A stretch of DNA of 15,550 bases from an uncultured Oscillospiraceae bacterium (GCA_900552945.1 USBI01000043.1:1-15550), one strand, 5' to 3'; shown: positions 6,995-14,266, counted from the stretch's first letter. A program made the numbers and translations. The notes: generated by a model from the sequence alone, not told the origin.

Positions 6995-7239
6995 TCCGTT
7001 ATATCAGCAACCAGAAAGCGGAAATAGACGTGCACAACATGCACAAGGAGGAAGCGCGCCGCCATATTGAGCAGTTTCTTTCCCGCGCCAACGGAAGCAT
7101 TAAAGAAGTCACCATCATTCACGGGTGTACGTCCGGCACTGTTCTGCGGGATATGGTCCGTAAAGGGCTTCGGCACCCGCGCATCCGTTCCAAAGTAGTC
7201 GGCTTGAACGACGGTATTACAATTCTTGTTTTAAATTAA
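6991..7239 (+). CDS. Small stand-alone Smr-domain protein
   Basis: An 82-residue protein consisting of a Smr (MutS2 C-terminal-like) domain, a fold linked to nucleic-acid binding or nicking. Landmarks are DVHNMHKEEARRHIEQFL (equivalent to the LDLHG region) and IIHGCTSGTVLRDMV, matching the HGxGxGxLR motif except that Thr replaces the first Gly after HGx. The C terminus reads GLNDGITILVLN. No MutS-like part is present, so this is a short free-standing member. ATG 6991 overlaps the upstream stop (ATGA), with GGGGAGG about eight bases before it. Whether it keeps nuclease activity with the altered motif is uncertain. Confidence 0.85.
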   Translation: MIRYISNQKAEIDVHNMHKEEARRHIEQFLSRANGSIKEVTIIHGCTSGTVLRDMVRKGLRHPRIRSKVVGLNDGITILVLN

Positions 7240-7252
7240 TGCTCTATACCGG

Positions 7253-7286
7253 AAAACCTCCGCCTGTTTTAACAGGCGGAGGTTTT
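7253..7286. terminator. Bidirectional intrinsic terminator
   Basis: A perfect palindrome: CCTCCGCCTGTT (7257-7268) and its complement (7271-7282), bordered by AAAA and TTTT. It sits between the convergent Smr and GH30 genes. Confidence 0.93.
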
Positions 7287-7299
7287 GTGATTCAGAAAA

Positions 7300-8646
7300 T
7301 TATTTGAGTGTATCAGCTTTCGAAACGAAAGTGGTTACACTGCATGGCTTGAGCAGAAGGGTGTAGCTTCCGTCCTCGTTTGGTTTGACCGCCGGATGCG
7401 CATTCAGCGACTCGTTTTCACAGGTGCAGTAAGGAATCAGTTCACCGAGCACGGCGTCTGTTTTTACTGTAATCTGGCAGGATTGGGAAAGTCGGTTGAG
7501 GGCAACGACCGCATAGCTTCCGTCGGCATTGCGGTAAGCGGAAAGAGAGACACCTTCCACAGGTGTTTCGGTGATTGCAAGGCGGACAGCGTCCGGACGA
7601 ACGAACCGGCTGAAGTTTCCAACGGTATAGGCACGTTTGCAGACGGTGTATTCTTCGGTTTCACGGTCAAGATACACAAGAGCGCCGTTTCCGTTTTTGG
7701 CGTCTGCCAGGGTGGCCCAGAAGAGAATGTACGCATTTCCTTCTGCGGAAACAAAGAAGTCATGGATGCTTTCGGCAATCTTCAAGCCGCTGCGCATACC
7801 GTTGTCGGCAACGAAATCCTCTTTGGCGAGCTCGCAGTATTCGGTCATCCAGAAGGGTTTTCCGCGGCGGTATTCGTCTTTGAGCGGAACCGCTTTGCTT
7901 TCTTCATAGAAATGCATGCCGATGATGCCGACCGCGTCCATCGCCTCATCATCCTCAAACAGAGACTTGTAACCCAGCCCGCGGTGCCCCGCAATGGCCT
8001 TTTCGCTGCATTCCACCAGTTCGGGTGCCACGACCGGTGTGGTGATTCCCTGGCGCTCAAACTCCGGTTTGAGGTAATTTTTCAGAAAATCGCCGTACTG
8101 GTCTCCGGTCCAGATACAGGAAGAGTAGAAGATAAGCAGGTCCGGTTCGTTGGACGGGGAGATGGCGGTCATTTCGATGCCATGATGTTCTTTGTAGCCT
8201 TTAATGTAGGCCGCGAGGTATTCGGCAAAATCCTGATAACAGGAGGCTTTCAGACTGCCGCCAATGACCGAGCCGTTTGTTTTCATCCAGGCCGGTGGGC
8301 TCCATACCGTGCTGAAAAACCGGTCACAGCCACGTTTTTGGGCTTCTTTCATGAACCAGAGCTGGTCGTCTGTAGTGAAGTTGAATACACCTTTTTCCGG
8401 TTCAATGGAAGGGATCGGTCCGTCCAGTTCGTTGCCCCATTCACCGGAATCGCCTACAATACTGCGCAGAATGGAAAGCCCGATTCCGTTTTCTTTGGAA
8501 AAGAGAAGGTCCATGATCGCGTTGCGAGTGCTTTCGTTTTTAATCTGTTCAATGTGGTGACCTTGATGGAACGCGCCGCATGCGCCAATGCCGTCAATGG
8601 TCTGCTTGGTTTGCTTTGTATCCAGTGTTGCGTTTGTTTTGAACAT
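7300..8646 (-). CDS. Glycoside hydrolase family 30-type enzyme, no signal peptide
   Basis: A 448-residue retaining glycosidase of clan A, best matched to family GH30 (O-glycosyl hydrolase). A TIM barrel comes first (IDGIGACGAFHQ near the N terminus, WSPPAWMKTNGS at 115-126), with the likely acid/base Glu167 in SPSNEPD and the likely nucleophile Glu269 in FWMTEY; a C-terminal beta domain of about 110 residues follows, as usual for GH30. The N terminus (MFKTNATLDTKQTKQ) is hydrophilic and shows no secretion signal, so the enzyme probably works on imported oligosaccharides in the cytoplasm. Substrate could be xylo-, gluco-, galacto- or fuco-configured. ATG 8646 has AAGGAT eight bases upstream. 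Confidence 0.88.
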   Translation of the reverse strand: MFKTNATLDTKQTKQTIDGIGACGAFHQGHHIEQIKNESTRNAIMDLLFSKENGIGLSILRSIVGDSGEWGNELDGPIPSIEPEKGVFNFTTDDQLWFMKEAQKRGCDRFFSTVWSPPAWMKTNGSVIGGSLKASCYQDFAEYLAAYIKGYKEHHGIEMTAISPSNEPDLLIFYSSCIWTGDQYGDFLKNYLKPEFERQGITTPVVAPELVECSEKAIAGHRGLGYKSLFEDDEAMDAVGIIGMHFYEESKAVPLKDEYRRGKPFWMTEYCELAKEDFVADNGMRSGLKIAESIHDFFVSAEGNAYILFWATLADAKNGNGALVYLDRETEEYTVCKRAYTVGNFSRFVRPDAVRLAITETPVEGVSLSAYRNADGSYAVVALNRLSQSCQITVKTDAVLGELIPYCTCENESLNAHPAVKPNEDGSYTLLLKPCSVTTFVSKADTLK

Positions 8647-8680
8647 GGTGAAAGATCCTTTCTGTTTTGTGTTCAGCTTT

Positions 8681-8708
8681 ATTATAGCGAGATGTTTTTA
8701 AAAGTAAA
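8681..8708 (-). promoter_or_regulatory. Candidate promoter of the GH30 gene
   Basis: On the minus strand, perfect -10 TATAAT (8681-8686) with a 16-base spacer and a weak -35 TTTACT (8703-8708). No obvious operator or cre-like palindrome was seen beside it. Confidence 0.5.
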
Positions 8709-8755
8709 TACTTGTGAAGGTAAAATAAAAAAATTGTTCTTCTGACAGGATGCGA

Positions 8756-8784
8756 TTGACAAACCGTCTGACGAAGCGTACAAT
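8756..8784 (+). promoter_or_regulatory. Near-consensus promoter of the permease/Fur-like operon
   Basis: TTGACA (8756-8761), a 17-base spacer and TACAAT (8779-8784). Such a strong core promoter would need a repressor to be controlled; the palindrome directly downstream covers its start site. Confidence 0.88.
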
Positions 8785-8805
8785 AAATGCAAATCATTTG
8801 CGTTT
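8785..8805 (+). promoter_or_regulatory. Fur/Zur-type operator palindrome
   Basis: A 21-bp inverted repeat centred on C8795 with arms AAATGCAAAT and ATTTGCGTTT; nine of the ten arm positions pair. It begins directly after the -10 and covers the predicted transcription start. The 10-1-10 layout with AAAT/TTT ends is that of Gram-positive Zur/Fur boxes, and the second gene of the operon encodes a Fur-family protein, so autoregulation is likely. Which metal is sensed cannot be read from the site. Confidence 0.75.
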
Positions 8806-8817
8806 GGAGGACCGCCC

Positions 8818-9687
8818 ATGTGGGAATTTTTGCAGGAAGTCGTTTGGCACGCATTGATCCATACGTTGGAAGATGCGCTCAAAATGCTTCCGTTTTTGTT
8901 TGTTGCTTACCTGCTTTTGGAATATATCGAGCATCGTTCCGCAACCAAGCTGGAGCGGCTGCTCAGCTCCAATAAACTTGGGCCGGTTGGCGGCGCGCTC
9001 GTCGGTTGTGTGCCTCAATGTGGGTTTTCGGTTGCCGCAGCCAATCTGTACGCAGGGCGGGTCATTCGCATTGGAACGCTGGTAGCAGTGTTTCTTTCCA
9101 CATCAGATGAAGCCATTCCGCTCATGCTTGCACACCCGGAAGCGTATCCCACCATGTTCCTGCTTCTGGGGCTCAAGGTAGTCATCGCCATCGTCGCCGG
9201 CTTTGCGGTAGAAGGAGCGGCAAAGCTGTTTTTAAAGCCGGAACACACCTCGGCACAGGCGAGCATCCATGAACTGTGTGACCATGAGCATTGTCACTGT
9301 GAGCACGGTATTTTTCGTTCGGCACTGCGGCATACACTGGAAGTGTTCGGGTTTATTTTAGTCGTGCTGTTTGTGCTCACTCTGGGGGTTGAGTGGGTCG
9401 GCGAAGACCGCATCGCGTCGCTGCTGCTCAACGGCAGTGTGTTCCAGCCGCTGATTGCGGGCCTGCTGGGTTTTATCCCCAACTGCGCCGGTTCGGTCCT
9501 TTTGACCGAGCTGTACCTGTCAGGAAGCATCAGTTTCGGAGCCGCGGTTGCGGGGCTTTGTACCAGCGCGGGAGTTGGCATCGCTGTTCTGCTTCGGGTC
9601 AACCGCAACTGGCGTCAGAATTTATTTATCATTGTCAGTTTGTATCTGGTCGGGGTATTGTCCGGCCTTATCATCCAACTGTTTTAA
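8818..9687 (+). CDS. Putative metal-transport permease (ArsP_2/DUF2899-like)
   Basis: A 289-residue membrane protein with about eight to ten hydrophobic segments. It has two related halves, each marked by a Pro/Cys motif in a membrane segment: GCVPQCGFS at 63-71 and GFIPNCAGS at 218-226. Between them lies a hydrophilic loop rich in His and Cys (HELCDHEHCHCEHG at 151-164), a likely metal-binding site. This fits the putative heavy-metal exporter family ArsP_2, some of whose members are annotated as manganese or arsenic transporters. ATG 8818 follows GGAGG. A Fur-family gene starts 13 bases after its stop. Family and metal loop are seen; the substrate and transport direction are not known. Confidence 0.85.
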   Translation: MWEFLQEVVWHALIHTLEDALKMLPFLFVAYLLLEYIEHRSATKLERLLSSNKLGPVGGALVGCVPQCGFSVAAANLYAGRVIRIGTLVAVFLSTSDEAIPLMLAHPEAYPTMFLLLGLKVVIAIVAGFAVEGAAKLFLKPEHTSAQASIHELCDHEHCHCEHGIFRSALRHTLEVFGFILVVLFVLTLGVEWVGEDRIASLLLNGSVFQPLIAGLLGFIPNCAGSVLLTELYLSGSISFGAAVAGLCTSAGVGIAVLLRVNRNWRQNLFIIVSLYLVGVLSGLIIQLF

Positions 9688-9699
9688 AGGGGTGATCGT

Positions 9700-10131
9700 G
9701 TGGATTGTGCACAGCTGCTCAAACAGGCAGGATTAAAGCAGACACCCCGCCGTCAGGCGATGCTTCGTGTACTCTCATGCGGCCAGCCGATGACGGCGGA
9801 ATCGGTCGCCGCCGCGCTGGATGGCAGTGTCCCGGCTGATCTTTCAACCGTTTACCGCGCCCTGAATCAGATGGCGGAACATCGTTTGCTGCAAAAGACC
9901 GTGTATCAGGACGGAAAGGTCTATTACAAGTTGGTGCAGGAACAGCATACCCATCGGCTTGTCTGCACCTGCTGTCACCGAAGTATACCGGTCGAACTCT
10001 GCCCGGTGGAACAGATGGCGCGTTCTCTTGAGGAAAGCACCGGCTTTCAGATCACCGGGCACCGGCTGGAATTTACCGGGCTTTGTCCTGACTGTGCGGC
10101 GGATCATAAAAAGGATAAATCCAATCAATAA
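9700..10131 (+). CDS. Fur-family metalloregulator, divergent
   Basis: A 143-residue Fur-superfamily repressor: an N-terminal winged helix (TPRRQAMLRVL, then LSTVYRALNQM as recognition region) and a C-terminal dimerisation domain. The structural zinc cysteines are present as C89/C92 and C129/C132. The sensory site is unusual: His83 and His85 are kept (QHTHRL), but the positions matching PerR His37 and Asp85 are Gln29 and Lys77, and the region after C92 is two residues longer before its Glu. It is therefore neither a canonical PerR nor Fur; Zur-like or another metal specificity is possible. The start is GTG 9700 with AAAGGGGTG upstream. It probably regulates its own operon through the palindrome at 8785-8805. 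Confidence 0.88.
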   Translation: MDCAQLLKQAGLKQTPRRQAMLRVLSCGQPMTAESVAAALDGSVPADLSTVYRALNQMAEHRLLQKTVYQDGKVYYKLVQEQHTHRLVCTCCHRSIPVELCPVEQMARSLEESTGFQITGHRLEFTGLCPDCAADHKKDKSNQ

Positions 10132-10138
10132 TCAAATC

Positions 10139-10166
10139 AAAAAGCGGGCAGTAAACCCGCTTTTTT
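10139..10166 (+). terminator. Intrinsic terminator of the permease/Fur-like operon
   Basis: AAAAAGCGGG, a seven-base loop, then CCCGC followed by six T (stem 10144-10148 with 10156-10160, extended by A-T pairs). It begins eight bases after the stop. Confidence 0.88.
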
Positions 10167-10258
10167 AACGTTTGGAACAGCCGAAATTACCGGTCGAACT
10201 GCTGTGTCATAAAGGTTGTTGTTTTGTAACGGAAGGGATTTTGCTGTTGCGCCATTAT

Positions 10259-10290
10259 AAAAAAGGACGGGTACATACCCGTCCTTTTTT
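10259..10290. terminator. Intrinsic terminator of the perR-rubrerythrin operon
   Basis: A hairpin with stem GGACGGGTA (10265-10273) and its complement (10276-10284), flanked by A6 (10259-10264) and T6 (10285-10290). It lies six bases past the rubrerythrin stop on the minus strand and could also stop plus-strand readthrough. Confidence 0.9.
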
Positions 10291-10296
10291 GCACAA

Positions 10297-10839
10297 TTAA
10301 TAATTTTTTGCCTGAATCTGGAAATATGCCTGCGGATGTGCGCATACCGGGCAAACTTCCGGAGCTTTTTTGCCCACAACAATGTGGCCGCAGTTGGAGC
10401 ACTGCCAGATCTGGTCGCCGTCTCTGGAGAAGACAAGGCCGTCTTTGACGTTTTTGAGCAGTGCACGGTAACGCTCTTCATGCTCTTTTTCAATTTTCGC
10501 GACCCCTTCGAACAGGAACGCGATGTCATCAAAGCCTTCTTCTCTTGCCTCTTTCGCGAAGGTGGAGTACATGTCGGTCCATTCGTAATTTTCGCCTTCC
10601 GCAGCGTCCAGCAGGTTGGTTGCTGTATCAGCGATGCCGTCATGCAGCAGTTTGAACCAGATTTTCGCGTGTTCTTTTTCGTTGTTAGCGGTCTCTAAAA
10701 ACAGCGCTGCGATCTGCTCATATCCTTCTTTTTTCGCTTTGGATGCATAGTAGGTATATTTGTTTCTCGCCTGGGATTCGCCTGCAAACGCGGCCATCAG
10801 GTTTGCTTCGGTTTTGGTTCCTTTTAAATTTTTGCTCAT
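10297..10839 (-). CDS. rbr: Rubrerythrin
   Basis: A 180-residue rubrerythrin, a cytoplasmic NAD(P)H-linked peroxidase of anaerobes that reduces hydrogen peroxide to water. The diiron four-helix domain shows the paired motifs around Glu21, EKEH (Glu54-His57) and IEKEH (Glu117-His120); a C-terminal rubredoxin-like domain binds one iron through CSNC (147-150) and CPVC (163-166). I chose ATG 10839 because AAGGAG lies seven bases upstream; ATG 10845 is only one base from that site. It follows perR by 23 bases on the same strand, giving a peroxide-stress operon. Confidence 0.95.
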   Translation of the reverse strand: MSKNLKGTKTEANLMAAFAGESQARNKYTYYASKAKKEGYEQIAALFLETANNEKEHAKIWFKLLHDGIADTATNLLDAAEGENYEWTDMYSTFAKEAREEGFDDIAFLFEGVAKIEKEHEERYRALLKNVKDGLVFSRDGDQIWQCSNCGHIVVGKKAPEVCPVCAHPQAYFQIQAKNY

Positions 10840-10862
10840 GTTCATTCTCCTTTTTGTTTGAT

Positions 10863-11279
10863 TTATTCTGCGTCGGCTGTTTGCCGCTTACAACTTTTTT
10901 TTCGGCAGTCGGGGCAGATTCCGCTGAAGACCAGTCCGTGCGGATCCAGTTCATAACCGGTTTGCTGCTCCACCGCTTTGATCACATCGTTCAAATATTG
11001 CTCATTTAGGTCGTCAAATCGACCGCATTCGGTGCAGGTAATATGGCAGTGCTTTTTTACATCCAAGTCAAACCGATCCGCGTTGTTGGGAAGCTGAATC
11101 CTGCGAAGCAGTCCGTTTTCAGAAAGCCGATTCAGGTTTCGGTAGACAGTTCCCTTGCTGATGGAAGGATGCTTTTTCACAACGGTTTCATAGACCGCAT
11201 CCGCTGTTGGATGCCCGCCGAGCTTATATGCAGCATGATAAACTAACTGCCGTTGTACTGTATTACGTTCTATTTTCAT
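10863..11279 (-). CDS. perR: Peroxide-responsive repressor PerR
   Basis: A 138-residue Fur-family regulator with the full PerR ligand set. By alignment to Bacillus subtilis PerR, the regulatory site residues His37, Asp85, His91, His93 and Asp104 correspond to His23, Asp71, His77, His79 and Asp90, and the structural zinc cysteines to C82, C85, C122 and C125. Iron-catalysed oxidation of His37 or His91 in PerR relieves repression, so the same sensing chemistry is expected. The DNA-binding helix is [12 protein letters not shown]. The N terminus is about 14 residues shorter than in B. subtilis. ATG 11279 opens the gene; rubrerythrin follows in the same operon. A weak palindrome over the start site may be its own operator. 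Confidence 0.92.
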   Translation of the reverse strand: MKIERNTVQRQLVYHAAYKLGGHPTADAVYETVVKKHPSISKGTVYRNLNRLSENGLLRRIQLPNNADRFDLDVKKHCHITCTECGRFDDLNEQYLNDVIKAVEQQTGYELDPHGLVFSGICPDCRKKSCKRQTADAE

Positions 11280-11293
11280 AAAACTGTATCCTT

Positions 11294-11312
11294 ATTGATA
11301 ATATTTACTAAT
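11294..11312 (-). promoter_or_regulatory. Candidate Per-box-like palindrome upstream of perR
   Basis: An A/T-rich 9-1-9 imperfect inverted repeat centred on A11303 (six of nine positions pair), covering the predicted transcription start. Its layout fits a PerR box, but the match is modest in an A/T-rich region. Confidence 0.35.
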
Positions 11313-11316
11313 TAAG

Positions 11317-11344
11317 ATTATATATGTTTTTTTAGAAATGTCAA
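11317..11344 (-). promoter_or_regulatory. Promoter of the perR-rubrerythrin operon
   Basis: On the minus strand, consensus -35 TTGACA (11339-11344), a 16-base spacer and perfect -10 TATAAT (11317-11322). The leader is about 30 bases long. Confidence 0.82.
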
Positions 11345-11369
11345 GCGGTTTTTCAAATATTTTTGCCGT

Positions 11370-11398
11370 TTGACAACTTCAGCCTTGTAACGTATCAT
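11370..11398 (+). promoter_or_regulatory. Promoter of the LUD-domain gene
   Basis: Consensus -35 TTGACA (11370-11375), a 17-base spacer and -10 TATCAT (11393-11398). It is divergent from the perR promoter, and the two -35 elements are 25 bases apart. The leader to ATG 11493 is about 88 bases. Confidence 0.75.
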
Positions 11399-11492
11399 AA
11401 AGACAGAGCCCGACAGGCAGCCGCCATAAATCATGTGAGGCTGAATGCCGCGCATAAAACGGAATGCATGTTACACGAGAGGAGACTGTGCA

Positions 11493-12170
11493 ATGGATCA
11501 GCATCAAAAAACAATCATGGAACTACGTATCCGCAAAACAATGAAAAACTTAGAACGGCACAATATGCAGCCTTTTTACGCGCATGACAGCGCTCAAGCG
11601 GTAGAGATCGTTCGCTCCCTTTTGCAGAAGGGTGATGTTGTCACCGCCGGGGGAACCATGACGATGGAAGAATCCGGCTTGAAGAAGCTGCTTACAAATG
11701 GAGACTATCGTTTCCTTGACCGGAACCGCCCCGGGATCACGCAGGAGGAGATTGACGAAATCTATCATCAGGCGTTTTCGGCGGACGCTTACATTGCTTC
11801 TTCCAACGCAGTAACTGAGAATGGCGAGCTGTTTAATGTGGACGGGAATTCCAACCGGGTCGCCGCAATTTTGTACGGACCGAAATCGGTCATTATGGTG
11901 GTAGGATATAATAAAATTGTCGCCGATTTGGACGAGGCCATCCTTCGGGTGAAAAAGGTCGCCGCGCCTGCCAATGCGGTCCGCCTCAACTGTGACGTTT
12001 ACTGCCGCTCAGCAGGTGAGTGTGTTTCCTGTACGCAGGGCAATGGCCGTACACTCGCCGCCGGATGTGATTCGGTGGGGCGTATCTGCTGCAACTATGT
12101 GGTTTCTTCCATGCAACGGAAGAAAAACCGCATCAAGGTCATCCTGGTTGGAGAAGAACTGGGGTATTAA
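11493..12170 (+). CDS. LUD-domain protein (lactate utilization-type, DUF162)
   Basis: A 225-residue protein of the LUD (DUF162) family, related to LutC and part of LutB of the L-lactate oxidation complex. Typical motifs are TAGGTMTMEESG (51-62), SSNAVTENGELFNVDGNSNR (103-122), VVGYNKIV and PANAVRL. The C-terminal third carries seven or so cysteines (NCDVYC, CVSC, GC, RICC) that might bind an iron-sulfur cluster or another metal. No lutA or lutB partner is nearby, so lactate use is only an inherited family label; stand-alone LUD proteins of this length are common in Clostridia. ATG 11493 has GAGAGGAG eight bases upstream. Confidence 0.9.
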   Translation: MDQHQKTIMELRIRKTMKNLERHNMQPFYAHDSAQAVEIVRSLLQKGDVVTAGGTMTMEESGLKKLLTNGDYRFLDRNRPGITQEEIDEIYHQAFSADAYIASSNAVTENGELFNVDGNSNRVAAILYGPKSVIMVVGYNKIVADLDEAILRVKKVAAPANAVRLNCDVYCRSAGECVSCTQGNGRTLAAGCDSVGRICCNYVVSSMQRKKNRIKVILVGEELGY

Positions 12171-12207
12171 AATCAAGGCAAAGATAAATGGTCTGCCGTA
12201 TAAAATG

Positions 12208-12242
12208 AAAAAAGCGCTTTGCTCAAGAGGCAAAGCGCTTTT
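12208..12242. terminator. Bidirectional intrinsic terminator
   Basis: A perfect 13-bp stem (12210-12222 with 12230-12242) around a seven-base loop, bordered by A- and T-runs. It separates the convergent LUD and pyrophosphatase genes. Confidence 0.92.
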
Positions 12243-12270
12243 AATTTTGTTTTTTGGGAGAATAGATGCA

Positions 12271-12813
12271 TCAGAACCGTTCGCATCTGTACTTTTCCTT
12301 GTAGTTTTGCAATGCTTCATTGATGATGGCGAGAGCGGCGTCTCGCCCCTGTACCTCGTCGACCGCGGTTTCTTTTCCTTCCAGTGATTTGTAAACCGAA
12401 AAGAAGTGCCGCATCTCATCAAAAATATGGCAGGGCAGTTCGTCGATGTTTTTGTGATCTTTATAGGTTGGATCACCAAACGGGATGGCAATGATTTTTT
12501 CGTCCCTATGACCGTTGTCAATCATGGAGATCACCCCGATGGGGAAGCAGCGCACCAGCGTGAGCGGTACGACCGGTTCAGAGCAGAGGACCAAAACGTC
12601 CAGCGGGTCGCCGTCATCCGCCAGTGTGCGGGGGATAAAGCCGTAGTTTGCCGGGTAGTGGGTAGAGGTGTATAGGATGCGGTCGAGGATGAGATAACCG
12701 GTTTCCTTGTCCAGCTCATATTTGTTTTTGCTTCCCTTTTGAATTTCAATTACACTCAAAAAATCAGTCGCCTGAATGCGTTCGGGGGATACATCGTGCC
12801 AGATGTTAGCCAT
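12271..12813 (-). CDS. ppa: Inorganic pyrophosphatase, soluble family I
   Basis: A 180-residue cytoplasmic inorganic pyrophosphatase that hydrolyses diphosphate to two phosphates and pulls biosynthetic reactions forward. The metal-binding signature DDGDPLD lies at 66-72, with further conserved acidic residues around Asp99 and Asp104 ([10 protein letters not shown]) and a C-terminal YK pair at 141-142. The length matches bacterial family I enzymes rather than the family II (DHH) enzymes of Bacillus. ATG 12813 has AGGAGGT upstream. It starts 36 bases after the MATE gene on the same strand with no evident promoter between, so the two may be co-transcribed. Confidence 0.95.
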   Translation of the reverse strand: MANIWHDVSPERIQATDFLSVIEIQKGSKNKYELDKETGYLILDRILYTSTHYPANYGFIPRTLADDGDPLDVLVLCSEPVVPLTLVRCFPIGVISMIDNGHRDEKIIAIPFGDPTYKDHKNIDELPCHIFDEMRHFFSVYKSLEGKETAVDEVQGRDAALAIINEALQNYKEKYRCERF

Positions 12814-12849
12814 GGTAATACCTCCTGTTGTAACTTGTACAGCGGGTGC

Positions 12850-14229
12850 TTACTGCGCATCCGCCGGGATTGCTTCGTTTGCCTTTTTCTGAAGGAATCG
12901 TTTGAAGAAGATGGCAAACATAATGCTTGTCGTTGTCGCGGCGCCAAGGTCGGCAATGGGTTCCGCCGTGAATACGCCGTAGGTCCCCATAAACAGCGGA
13001 AGGATAAGCGCCAGCGGAATGAGCAGAATGATTTTTCGCAGCAGAGCGAGGAAGATGGAAATTTTCGCCTGCCCGATGGCCACAAACGATTGCTGGCAGG
13101 CAGTTTGCGCGCCCATGGCCCAAATGCCTGCTACATAAATGCGCATGCATACGACCGTGACATCCACCAGCTCCGGGTCGCTGTTAAACAGGCTGATGAC
13201 CACCTGTGGAAACAGCTCAATAAACAAGCAGATGGAGCAGGAAAAGATGAGACAGCAGGTAATAAGCAAACGGAAGGTGCGTTTTACCCGGTCAAACTGC
13301 CGCGCGCCGAAGTTGTAGCTCATAATCGGCTGTGCGCCCTGGGTAAGCCCCTGCAGAGGAAGCATGAACATCTGCATTACGCTGCCGATGATGGTCATGG
13401 CTCCAACGTAAAGGTCTCCGCCGTAATGCTGCAAAGAAGCATTTAACGTGATGTTGACCAAACTTTCGGTCGACTGCATGATGAAAGGGGAAAGGCCGAG
13501 AGCCAGTGCCGGAGCGACCAGTTTCCAGCGTATTTTCAGATTGCGCAGCCGGAACCGCAGGATGCTTTTTCTGCTTAACAGGAAGCCCACAACGAACGCA
13601 GCGGAGCAGGCCTGCGAAATGACGGTAGCAATCGCCGCGCCTTCCACACCCATGCCGAGTGCAAAGATAAACACCGGGTCGAGCGCAATGTTCAGCACCG
13701 CGCCGATGAGAACGCTGAGCATGCCGATGGTTGAAAATCCCTGTGTGGTGATAAAACAGTTGAGCCCCAGCGCCAGCTGAACGAACAGTGTGCCGGACAC
13801 GTAAATGGTAAGGTAGTTTTCTGCGTAAACAATGGTGTCATCGCTCGCGCCGAACATATAAAGCAAAGGGCGCTTGAAAACGAGGAAGAATGCGGTCAGT
13901 ACTAGCTCGATTCCGACAAGCAGCGTTAAGCAGTTGCCCATGATGGTTTCCGCTGTATCGTTGTCCTTTTCACCCATGCGGATGGCCGCGATAGGGGCGC
14001 CGCCCATGCCGATGAGCACGGCAAACGCCGAAATGAGGATGATGACTGGGAAGGTCAGACCAACGCCGGTCAGCGCCGTTTTGCCAATCCCTTCAATATT
14101 ACCGATGTAAATACGGTCTACAATGTTGTACAGTGCGTTGATGATTTGCGCCACGATAGCCGGAGCGGCCAGTTTGAACATGAGCTTTCCGATGGGCGCG
14201 GTGCCGAGGTTGTTGCTGGGTTGTGCCAA
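12850..14229 (-). CDS. MATE-family multidrug efflux transporter
   Basis: A 459-residue polytopic protein of the MATE family (MepA/NorM-like), which exports cationic drugs or metabolites using a sodium or proton gradient. The length and hydrophobic pattern fit twelve membrane helices in two halves. Recognisable stretches are LAAPAIVAQIINALYNIVDR at the start, GMGGAPIAAIRMGE, GAVLNIALDPVFIF and GLTQGAQPIMSYNFGA. The start is TTG 14229; an AGGAG lies ten bases upstream, a slightly long spacing, while the nearer ATG at 14239 is out of frame. The C terminus is Lys/Ala-rich. A terminator-like hairpin precedes the gene. Confidence 0.93.
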   Translation of the reverse strand: MAQPSNNLGTAPIGKLMFKLAAPAIVAQIINALYNIVDRIYIGNIEGIGKTALTGVGLTFPVIILISAFAVLIGMGGAPIAAIRMGEKDNDTAETIMGNCLTLLVGIELVLTAFFLVFKRPLLYMFGASDDTIVYAENYLTIYVSGTLFVQLALGLNCFITTQGFSTIGMLSVLIGAVLNIALDPVFIFALGMGVEGAAIATVISQACSAAFVVGFLLSRKSILRFRLRNLKIRWKLVAPALALGLSPFIMQSTESLVNITLNASLQHYGGDLYVGAMTIIGSVMQMFMLPLQGLTQGAQPIMSYNFGARQFDRVKRTFRLLITCCLIFSCSICLFIELFPQVVISLFNSDPELVDVTVVCMRIYVAGIWAMGAQTACQQSFVAIGQAKISIFLALLRKIILLIPLALILPLFMGTYGVFTAEPIADLGAATTTSIMFAIFFKRFLQKKANEAIPADAQ

Positions 14230-14266
14230 AGGGTATCATCTCCTGGAACTTGTCAAAATCATAATG

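Noticed and set aside
7396..8745. A 449-codon plus-strand open frame opposite the GH30 gene
   Set aside because: It mirrors the GH30 frame, shows no family motif and has no ribosome binding site; it is a codon-usage shadow.
10187..10255. A 22-codon minus-strand frame after the rubrerythrin terminator
   Set aside because: ATG 10255 follows the terminator T-run directly, without ribosome binding site; a TATAAT overlaps it, but no -35 or other support was found.
14229..14239. ATG 14239 as the MATE start
   Set aside because: It is out of frame with the transporter; TTG 14229 is the only start that fits.
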